A stretch of DNA of 6,066 bases from contig RFKM01000254.1 of assembly GCA_003694465.1 (NCBI GenBank), forward strand, positions 1 through 6,066, given 5' to 3'. Positions 1 to 4,672 of the stretch are shown here, piece after piece. Below the pieces are notes generated by a model. It made no database searches. It saw nothing but the letters and a program-made list of their open reading frames with translations, and had not been told where the DNA came from. Positions within the stretch are counted from its first letter, which is position 1; each line of letters begins with the position of its first letter. The translations under genes were made by a program, and so were the position numbers. Source of the stretch: Alphaproteobacteria bacterium. Its GTDB lineage: Bacteria > Pseudomonadota > Alphaproteobacteria > Rhodobacterales > Rhodobacteraceae.

Positions 1-74
1 GGGTGCCGACGATCTTCCTGCTGGCGCCGATCGCGCGCCGGCTGACCGGCGGCCTTCTCGGTGTGAAGCCCTGA
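1..74 (+). CDS. C-terminal end of an unidentified membrane protein (partial)
   Basis: An open frame enters the window and ends at TGA 72-74. The readable end is about 23 residues, beginning VPTIFLLAPIARRLTGG and ending in VKP. It has a hydrophobic stretch followed by a basic RR pair, as at the cytoplasmic end of a last transmembrane helix. Small CxxC redoxins of the kind encoded at 548 often sit next to permeases, so a permease or another transporter is plausible, but the fragment is too short to name a family. It ends 25 bases before the OsmC start on the same strand, so the two are probably co-transcribed. The reading frame is clear; the function is not. Confidence 0.5.
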   Translation, partial: VPTIFLLAPIARRLTGGLLGVKP

Positions 75-99
75 GGCGGCGAGCGGTGGGGCAGGGTTG

Positions 100-501
100 A
101 TGCTCGAATACAATGTCGCTGCCCGCCGGGTCGACGCGCATGGCGCGCTGGCCCGCACCGGCGAGGCCGAGATCGTGCTCGATACCGGCATGGCCGGGCG
201 GGCCGATGCCTTCAATCCGGCCGAGCTGCTGCTGGCGAGCCTCGCGGCCTGCATGCTCAAGGGCACCGAGCGGGTAATTCCGATCCTTGGGCTCGATCTT
301 CGCGGGATCGAGGTGCGTTTGCACGGACAGCGGCAGGACAACCCGCCGAAGATGGTGCGGATCGACTACGAGATCATTGTCGATACCGACGAGAGCGACC
401 AGCGCATCGACCTGCTGCACCGCAACCTGCAGAAATACGGCACCATCTACAACACATTGAATGCGGCGACCGAACTGGCCGGGCGCATCCGGCGCAAGTA
501 A
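100..501 (+). CDS. OsmC-family protein lacking the second conserved cysteine
   Basis: This is a 133-residue protein of the OsmC/Ohr fold, a family of cytoplasmic thiol-dependent hydroperoxide reductases and related sulfur-handling proteins. The recognisable segment FNPAELLLASLAACML (about 38-53) holds the first family cysteine, C51. The region that normally carries the second cysteine (a CPxxNTL-type motif) reads YGTIYNTL (113-120), so the canonical Cys pair is absent. I chose ATG 100 over the adjacent TTG 97 because a purine-rich GGGGCAGGG lies just upstream and ATG is the stronger start. The gene follows the membrane-protein fragment by 25 bases and precedes the redoxin gene by 46. Classical peroxide reduction by a Cys pair is therefore unlikely. 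A single-Cys role such as binding a persulfide or acyl thiol is an inference. Confidence 0.85.
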   Translation: MLEYNVAARRVDAHGALARTGEAEIVLDTGMAGRADAFNPAELLLASLAACMLKGTERVIPILGLDLRGIEVRLHGQRQDNPPKMVRIDYEIIVDTDESDQRIDLLHRNLQKYGTIYNTLNAATELAGRIRRK

Positions 502-547
502 CGGGCCGACAATCGCCCCTGAAAACCAACCACGAAAGGAACGACAC

Positions 548-784
548 ATGAAAGAGATCATCGTTTACGGCTCGGGCTGCGCGAATTGCGACAAGACCGA
601 GCAGATCATGAAGGCCGCGGCCGAGAAGCTCGGAATCGAGGCCAATGTCAGGAAGGAAACCGACTACGCCAAGATTGCCATGGCCGGTGTCGTGCGCACC
701 CCGGCGGTGGCCATCGACGGCAAGCTCGTCCATTCCGGCGGCGTTCCCGACCTTGAAAAAGCCGAAGCCTGGCTCGCTGGGTGA
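548..784 (+). CDS. Small thioredoxin-like (TM0996/MTH895-type) CxxC redoxin
   Basis: This is a 78-residue cytoplasmic thioredoxin-fold protein with no signal peptide. The N-terminal strand MKEIIVYGSG leads straight into the active site C11-A-N-C14, followed by a helix rich in K and E. The cis-proline motif is present as R-T-P52-A-V. The length and the 'GxGCxNC ... TPAVxIDG' layout match the small single-domain glutaredoxin-like family typified by TM0996 and MTH895, usually annotated 'thioredoxin family protein'. ATG 548 is chosen because AAAGGA lies 7 bases upstream; a longer frame from 461 would overlap the OsmC gene. Members are dithiol-disulfide reductants, often beside permeases or sulfur and arsenic genes. 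The partner here is unknown, though the neighbouring OsmC protein or membrane protein are candidates. Confidence 0.9.
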   Translation: MKEIIVYGSGCANCDKTEQIMKAAAEKLGIEANVRKETDYAKIAMAGVVRTPAVAIDGKLVHSGGVPDLEKAEAWLAG

Positions 785-795
785 CGAAAGCCGTG

Positions 796-823
796 GCGGC
801 GGGGCCGACGGTCCCCCCGCCGC
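796..823 (+). terminator. Strong GC hairpin between redoxin and regulator genes (attenuator or weak terminator)
   Basis: GCGGCGGGG (796-804) and CCCCGCCGC (815-823) are perfect reverse complements, giving a 9-bp stem with a 10-base loop. It begins 12 bases after the redoxin stop codon and ends 29 bases before the regulator ATG. No T-run follows, so it is not a canonical intrinsic terminator. It may protect the 3' end of the upstream message or reduce read-through into the regulator gene. Confidence 0.5.
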
Positions 824-852
824 AACGAGGGCGCACCCGGGAGAAGAGAGAC

Positions 853-1455
853 ATGGCTGACGAGAGCGCTCCGCTGCCTGACTACGTGACCGAAGCCCTG
901 GGCGAGGATCTGGGGCTGCGCCAGCTAGCGCGCGGCGAGGCGGTGTTTCGCAATGGCGACCCGGTGGGCGAGATATTCTTCGTGCGCAGGGGCGCGCTCA
1001 AGGCCGTGCGCTATCTGCCGGACGGGGCCGAGGTGGTGATGATGCGGGCCGGCCCCGGCGAGTTCTTTGCCGAGTCGGCGCTGGCGGCGACGCGCTACAG
1101 CTGCGACGGGTTTGCCGTGAAGCCCGGCGCGGTGGCGATCTTGCCGGTGGCGGCGGTGAATCGGGCCCTCGAACGGCCCGACTTCGCCCGGGCCTTCATC
1201 ATGGCCATTGCCGGGCATTCGCGGCGGCAATGCTCGCGCTATGAACGGCTGCGTCTGCGCTCGGCGGCCGACCGGGTGCTGCACATGATCCTGTGCGAGG
1301 CCGGCCCGGACGGCGTGCTCGACTGGCAAGGACCGCTCTCGGAACTGGCCGTCGAGCTTTCGCTGGAGCCCGAGACGCTCTACCGCATCCTGGCCGAGCT
1401 GGAGCGCGCCGGGAGGATCCGGCGGGAAAAACGCCGGATCGAGATCGTTTCCTGA
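853..1455 (+). CDS. Crp/Fnr-family transcriptional regulator without an Fnr iron-sulfur motif
   Basis: This is a 200-residue cytoplasmic DNA-binding protein. Residues about 20-105 form the cyclic-nucleotide-binding-like beta-roll (GDPVGEIFFVRRGALK, GPGEFFAESAL), followed by the dimerisation helix and a winged HTH at about 160-197. The recognition helix reads PETLYRIL (173-180). E174 and R178 sit where Fnr has the Glu and Arg that read TGA half-sites; the Fnr Ser position is Y177. There is no N-terminal Cys cluster, so no [4Fe-4S] sensor of the Fnr kind. The only cysteines are C84 (RYSCDGF), C127 and C148. ATG 853 is preceded by GAGAAGAGAG; a GTG at 781 would add a low-complexity extension running through the hairpin. 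Boxes suiting this protein occur at 1452 and 2166, so it is the probable activator of the downstream genes (inference). The effector is unknown. Confidence 0.93.
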   Translation: MADESAPLPDYVTEALGEDLGLRQLARGEAVFRNGDPVGEIFFVRRGALKAVRYLPDGAEVVMMRAGPGEFFAESALAATRYSCDGFAVKPGAVAILPVAAVNRALERPDFARAFIMAIAGHSRRQCSRYERLRLRSAADRVLHMILCEAGPDGVLDWQGPLSELAVELSLEPETLYRILAELERAGRIRREKRRIEIVS

Positions 1456-1493
1456 TGCGGATCATGTTTTGAGGCGCCGAAGCGAAGTATGAG
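1452..1493 (+). promoter_or_regulatory. Putative class II Crp/Fnr-dependent promoter upstream of the CMD-like gene
   Basis: TGAT (1453-1456), four bases, then ATCA (1461-1464) form a dyad matching the core of the Fnr-type consensus TTGAT-N4-ATCAA. It is followed by TGTTTT. TATGAG at 1488-1493 would serve as the -10, placing the start near 1500 and the box centre at about -41.5, the class II activator geometry. There is no good -35 hexamer, as expected for an activator-dependent promoter. The TGA of the box is also the regulator's stop codon. The same arrangement recurs at 2166. The site was recognised by eye and binding is inferred. Confidence 0.6.
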
Positions 1494-1494
1494 A

Positions 1495-1549
1495 GCCGCG
1501 CCTGCCGGGCGCGGTGGCTCGAAACCTTTTGGGGCCGCCAGGGGCGGCC
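1495..1549 (+). other. Leader region with two GC hairpins before the CMD-like gene
   Basis: Two inverted repeats lie in the gap between regulator and CMD-like gene. CCGCGCC (1496-1502) pairs with GGCGCGG (1508-1514) across a 5-base loop. GGCCGCC (1533-1539) pairs with GGCGGCC (1543-1549) across a 3-base loop. Neither has a following T-run. If transcription starts near 1500, the first would be cut by the start site and only the second would lie wholly in the roughly 100-base leader. A role in message stability or translation is possible. The first might alternatively end the regulator transcript. Confidence 0.4.
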
Positions 1550-1603
1550 ATGACCCGGGCGGCATGCTGGAGCCTGCGCCCTGCAATGCAAATGGAGAAT
1601 GCA

Positions 1604-1912
1604 ATGCGCAATGACGAACCGCTTTCGAGCGAAACCGTGGCGATGATCTCGCTGGCGGCGGGCATCGCGGCCAACCACCCGGCCATGGGCCAGTGTCAGC
1701 TGGAGCGCTTGCGCGGTGCCGGGGTGCCCGAGGGGCAGATCGCGGCGGTGATCGAGATTGCCCGCCATATCCGCGACGAGGCGGCGGAAAAGCTCGACTT
1801 TGCCTTCGATCAGAAGGCCGGTGGCGGCGAAGCGGCAGTCGCGACCGCGCCGGACGCGGCGGGAGAAAGCTGCGGCTGCACCCCCACCCCCAGCGGCCAG
1901 AGCTGCTGCTGA
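1604..1912 (+). CDS. Small AhpD/CMD-like protein with degenerate CxxC and Cys-rich C-terminal tail
   Basis: This is a 102-residue protein. Residues about 10-65 are helical and resemble the carboxymuconolactone-decarboxylase/AhpD-like fold: SLAAGIAANHPA, then ERLRGAGVPEGQIAAVIEIA, then a charged helix. In AhpD-type proteins the 'GCxxC' at the start of the second helix is the redox site. Here that position reads N24-H-P-A27, with a lone C31 seven residues on. An Ala/Gly-rich linker (about 71-88) leads to a tail with C90, C92, C101 and C102. ATG 1604 is chosen because GGAG sits 6 bases upstream; in-frame ATGs at 1586 and 1592 lack a site. The gene precedes the YgaP-like gene by 32 bases. The tail may bind metal or sulfane sulfur (inference). 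The family assignment is moderate, resting on pattern and not on an exact motif. Confidence 0.65.
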   Translation: MRNDEPLSSETVAMISLAAGIAANHPAMGQCQLERLRGAGVPEGQIAAVIEIARHIRDEAAEKLDFAFDQKAGGGEAAVATAPDAAGESCGCTPTPSGQSCC

Positions 1913-1944
1913 GGCGAGACAGACAGACGGAGGAGGAGAAGGAC

Positions 1945-2148
1945 ATGTCTGCACAACGACTGACGATGATGTTCGCCGGGCTTTTCGTGCCGTTGAGCCT
2001 GGGGCTGGCGCATCTGGCCGGGCAGGTGAACCTGGGGCAGGTGAGCTGGCTCTGGGTGACGGCGTTCGTTGGCCTGAACCTGACCATTGCCGGGCTTACC
2101 GGCTTTTGCATGATGACGAAGATCATGAAGGCCGCCGGCGCGCGTTGA
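1945..2148 (+). CDS. YgaP-like (DUF2892) two-helix inner-membrane protein
   Basis: This is a 67-residue protein with two predicted transmembrane helices, about residues 8-24 and 34-54, joined by a short loop (AGQVNLGQ). It ends with LTGFCMMTKIMKAAGAR. The 'TGFC..TKI' ending with C55 at the membrane edge is typical of the DUF2892/YgaP transmembrane domain. In E. coli YgaP this domain is fused to a rhodanese that carries a persulfide; here it stands alone. ATG 1945 follows GGAGGAGAAGG, one of the best ribosome binding sites in the window. It lies 32 bases after the CMD-like gene and 95 before the cytochrome gene. A role as membrane anchor or partner in sulfur transfer is inferred from the family and from the rhodanese at 4669. 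Confidence 0.8.
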   Translation: MSAQRLTMMFAGLFVPLSLGLAHLAGQVNLGQVSWLWVTAFVGLNLTIAGLTGFCMMTKIMKAAGAR

Positions 2149-2165
2149 CCGGTGGCGCCCAAAAC

Positions 2166-2207
2166 CTGATTTCAGTCATGTTTTCGGTCGGCTCCGCCGG
2201 CTACCCT
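2166..2207 (+). promoter_or_regulatory. Putative class II Crp/Fnr-dependent promoter of the cytochrome gene
   Basis: TGAT (2167-2170), four bases, then GTCA (2175-2178) and TGTTTT repeat the box at 1452-1470: 14 of 19 positions are identical, and all but one of the differences fall in the four-base spacer. TACCCT at 2202-2207 is the -10 candidate, again starting 35 bases after the T of TGAT. Transcription would begin near 2214, giving a leader of about 30 bases. The -10 is poor, consistent with activator dependence. It indicates that the cytochrome gene has its own start in addition to any read-through from the genes upstream. Confidence 0.6.
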
Positions 2208-2212
2208 CACAA

Positions 2213-2228
2213 CGATGTGAACACATCG
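2213..2228 (+). promoter_or_regulatory. Palindrome at the predicted transcription start, just before the cytochrome RBS
   Basis: CGATGTG-AA-CACATCG is a perfect 7-bp dyad with a 2-base centre. It starts at the predicted +1 position and ends 2 bases before the GGGAGGGAGA ribosome binding site. It could be an operator for a dimeric repressor covering the start site. A stem with such a tight loop is less likely in RNA. No known consensus was recognised. Confidence 0.45.
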
Positions 2229-2243
2229 ACGGGAGGGAGAGAC

Positions 2244-3638
2244 ATGACCGCTTTGAATTGGCGCACCACCGGGCGCCGCCTTGCCATGGCTCTGATCGTG
2301 GTTCTTGGCGGTGCCAGTGCCGCGCCGGCGCAGACGGCCGAAGAGCTGGCCCGCGCCGCCGAGGACTTCCGCAGCAACCTCGAAGACACGACCAGCCCGG
2401 CCTATTGCGGCCAGTGCCACACCCGCATCTACGAGGAATGGAAGGGCTCGCGGATGGGGCGGGACCTGTTCAACCCCATCGTCTACCAGTTCTATACGTC
2501 GACGAACCCGGCCGGCAAGTTTGACGGTCTCGGCTTCAAGGGCTTCAACCTGGCAATGGGTCATGGTGACGTGGCCGGCGATTGCGCCGACTGCCATGTG
2601 CCGCGGCAGGTGATCGACGCCCATGCGCGCGGCGAGGAGGTTGACCTGGGCGAGGCCATGGTGGACGTGGCCGATCACGGCATCGCCTGCTCCTATTGCC
2701 ATGCGGTGAGCGAGATTCACCTCGAGAAGGATGAGAACGGCCGCTACCCCACGCGGATATTCGACAAGGTCACGCTGGAGCCGAACCCGGATGTCTGGCA
2801 TGGGCCCTTCGCCACCGACGAAGCTGCCCATGACGTGGTCCAGAGCGATATCTACCGCCAGTCCGAGATCTGCGGCACCTGCCATGTGAACCAGGAGAAG
2901 TTCCTGTCGATCTCGACCTATGACGACTGGAAGCAGGCCTATGATGCCGGCCTGACCGACCAGACCTGTCAGGGCTGTCACATGCCGCTCATCGAAGGGC
3001 CGGTGGAAGTGGCCGCCGGCGGGCCGGAGCGCGAGGGGATGCGCCACCATACCTTCCTCGGCGCACGCGACGCGGGGATGCGCGCGAAAGCGCTGAGCCT
3101 CGATCTCGATGCGCAGGTGGTCGATGGCAAGCTCGTTGTCAGCACCGTGGTCGAGAACGTCGGCGCGGGCCACACCGTGCCTGGCTCCTCGCCGATCCGC
3201 AACGTCATCCTGAAGATCGACGCGACAGACGAGACCGGCCAGCCGCTCATCTATGCGGGCGACAAACGCGGGCTCTTGCCCCCGCTCGCGGGCTTCGGCA
3301 ACCCCGAGACCGGCCAGCGCAGCCCGCGCGACTGGGCGGGGATGCCGGGCAAGATGTATGCCCGCGTCTTCCGCTCGGCGGTGGTGCCGAAGACCGGCAG
3401 GCCGATGGTGGGCGTGGGGGGCTTTGCCGCCGACGCGATGGTCTTCGACACGCTGCTGCGCCCGAAGGCTCCCGATCGGGCGACATGGGCCTTCGACCTG
3501 CCCGCGGATGCCGGCAAGGTCAATGTGCGCGCGCGCATAGTCTATCGCTGGGCTTTCCTGCCGATCGCCGAGCGCAAGGGCTGGGACATGGAAGACCTGC
3601 CGATGACCGAAGCGCGCGTGAGCGTGAACCTGAACTGA
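2244..3638 (+). CDS. Secreted pentaheme cytochrome c with C-terminal beta domain
   Basis: This is a 464-residue periplasmic electron-transfer protein. A Sec signal peptide (basic RRLA, hydrophobic core, cleavage near APA-Q, about residue 29) precedes five CXXCH heme sites: C55-GQ-CH, C114-AD-CH, C149-SY-CH, C210-GT-CH and C242-QG-CH. The spacing resembles cytochrome c554-like multiheme proteins. Residues about 280-464 carry no heme motif and look beta-rich; ENVGAGHTVPGSSPIRNV (304-321) resembles the 'GHxxPTG' segment common in the C-terminal part of multiheme cytochromes. ATG 2244 has GGGAGGGAGA before it and is the start that gives a signal peptide. It has its own putative promoter (2166-2207) and a terminator after it. 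It probably passes electrons from a periplasmic oxidation to, or receives them from, the respiratory chain. The substrate is unknown; a sulfur compound is inferred from the rhodanese and other neighbours. Confidence 0.92.
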   Translation: MTALNWRTTGRRLAMALIVVLGGASAAPAQTAEELARAAEDFRSNLEDTTSPAYCGQCHTRIYEEWKGSRMGRDLFNPIVYQFYTSTNPAGKFDGLGFKGFNLAMGHGDVAGDCADCHVPRQVIDAHARGEEVDLGEAMVDVADHGIACSYCHAVSEIHLEKDENGRYPTRIFDKVTLEPNPDVWHGPFATDEAAHDVVQSDIYRQSEICGTCHVNQEKFLSISTYDDWKQAYDAGLTDQTCQGCHMPLIEGPVEVAAGGPEREGMRHHTFLGARDAGMRAKALSLDLDAQVVDGKLVVSTVVENVGAGHTVPGSSPIRNVILKIDATDETGQPLIYAGDKRGLLPPLAGFGNPETGQRSPRDWAGMPGKMYARVFRSAVVPKTGRPMVGVGGFAADAMVFDTLLRPKAPDRATWAFDLPADAGKVNVRARIVYRWAFLPIAERKGWDMEDLPMTEARVSVNLN

Positions 3639-3656
3639 CGGCACCGCTATGAAACC

Positions 3657-3695
3657 GGACCGGCGCGCGCTACCCTGCCAGCGCCGGTCCTTTCT
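3657..3695 (+). terminator. Intrinsic terminator after the cytochrome gene
   Basis: GGACCGGCGC (3657-3666) and GCGCCGGTCC (3681-3690) form a perfect 10-bp GC-rich stem with a 14-base loop. It is followed by the pyrimidine tract TTTCTTCCTT (3691-3700). The hairpin begins 18 bases after the cytochrome stop codon and ends 28 bases before the next start codon. The T-run is interrupted, so partial read-through into the MBL-rhodanese pair is plausible. Confidence 0.8.
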
Positions 3696-3718
3696 TCCTT
3701 GCCACGCAGGAGTGCCCG

Positions 3719-4672
3719 ATGTTCCTTCCTTCCCGTCTCGGGGCCGCGCTGGCCTTCGCTACGGCCCTGGCCGTTCTGGCCGCACAAGGCGCCCATGCCC
3801 TCGAATTCGAGGTTCAGAAGGTCACGGACCGCATCTATGTGCTGGTCAGTGACCTTGGCCCGCGCAGCCCCGAGAATTACGGGATCAACGCCACGCTGGG
3901 GCTGCTCGTCACCGATGAAGGCGCGGTGCTGATCGACTCAGGCGCGGCCTACAAGGCCGGACCCGTCATCGCCGCCCACGTGGCCCGGGTCACCGACCAG
4001 CCCATTCGCTGGGTGATCAACACCGGCGCGCAGGATCACCGCTGGCTCGGCAACGGCTGGTTTGCCGAACATGGCGCCGAGATCATCGCGCTCGAGCGCA
4101 CCGTCGAGAGCCAGAAATCCTATGCCGCGAGTCACCTCAAACGCCTTGCACGGGGGATCGGCCCCGAGCGGCTCGCCGGCACCGTGCCCTATTATGCCGA
4201 CCGCGCGTTGCCGGGCGACGAGGCGACGCTCACCCTGGGTGGCACCAAGGTGACGCTCCTATGGCCCGGGCCCGGGCACTTTCGCGACGATGCGGTGGTG
4301 ATCGTGCCCTCCGAAGACACGATCTTCACCGGCGATCTCGTCTTCGTCGAACGGCTCCCGGGCGTGCAGGGCGATGGCACCTCGTCGATCGTGCGCGACT
4401 GGCTGGCGAGCTTCGAGCGCATTGCGGCGATGAACCCTGCCCATATCGTGCCCGGCCATGGCCATGCCTGCGATCTCGCCCGCGCGCGCGCCGATACCGG
4501 TGACTACCTCGCCTGGCTGATCGACAATATCGCGCCGGCAGTCGAGGATTTCGAGGACCTCACCGAGGTGGTGGACCGGCTCGAAGCCTCGCCCTTTGAA
4601 TACCTCGCCAATTATGACCAGCTTCATCGCCACAACGTCAACGTCACCTATCTGCAATTGGAGGCCGAATGA
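3719..4672 (+). CDS. Secreted metallo-beta-lactamase-fold protein with degenerate HxHxDH motif
   Basis: This is a 317-residue protein with a Sec signal peptide (cleavage near AHA-L, after residue 27), so it is periplasmic. The MBL fold is clear: VLIDSG (70-75), WVINTGAQDHRWLGN (98-112), WPGPGH187, FTGD206LV and IVPGH247. In the usual NTHxHxDH motif the first two histidines bind Zn1. Here the segment is NTGAQDH, one residue shorter and without either. The D106-H107 pair, H187, D206 and H247 remain, so a Zn2-type site could still hold one metal. ETHE1-type persulfide dioxygenases bind iron partly with the missing site, so that activity is not expected. ATG 3719 has CAGGAG 6 bases upstream. It overlaps the rhodanese gene by 4 bases. 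The nearest relatives I can suggest are SoxH-like or 'quinoprotein relay' MBL proteins. Confidence 0.88.
   Translation: MFLPSRLGAALAFATALAVLAAQGAHALEFEVQKVTDRIYVLVSDLGPRSPENYGINATLGLLVTDEGAVLIDSGAAYKAGPVIAAHVARVTDQPIRWVINTGAQDHRWLGNGWFAEHGAEIIALERTVESQKSYAASHLKRLARGIGPERLAGTVPYYADRALPGDEATLTLGGTKVTLLWPGPGHFRDDAVVIVPSEDTIFTGDLVFVERLPGVQGDGTSSIVRDWLASFERIAAMNPAHIVPGHGHACDLARARADTGDYLAWLIDNIAPAVEDFEDLTEVVDRLEASPFEYLANYDQLHRHNVNVTYLQLEAE

Noticed and set aside
781..852. GTG start for the regulator overlapping the redoxin stop codon
   Set aside because: The added 24 residues are low-complexity, encoded by the hairpin, and ATG 853 has a better ribosome binding site.
1517..1531. tRNA T-arm-like string GGTTTCGAGCC on the - strand
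   Set aside because: No acceptor, D or anticodon stem could be found around it, so it is not a tRNA.
1380..2162. 260-codon open frame on the - strand across the regulator end and the small genes
   Set aside because: It is Arg/Pro/Ser-rich with no domain character and spans three genes and a promoter on the other strand.
2207..2220. TCAC-N6-GTGA as a Crp site
   Set aside because: The half-sites are in the reverse order from the Crp consensus TGTGA-N6-TCACA, and the CGATGTG dyad overlapping it is longer and more exact.
1758..2243. In-frame upstream extension of the cytochrome gene
   Set aside because: It would run through the CMD-like and YgaP-like genes in another frame and bury the signal peptide. 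ATG 2244 has a strong ribosome binding site.
2172..3644. 490-codon open frame on the - strand opposite the cytochrome gene
   Set aside because: It mirrors the codon-position bias of the G+C-rich cytochrome gene, shows no recognisable domain, and the + strand frame has five heme motifs and a signal peptide.
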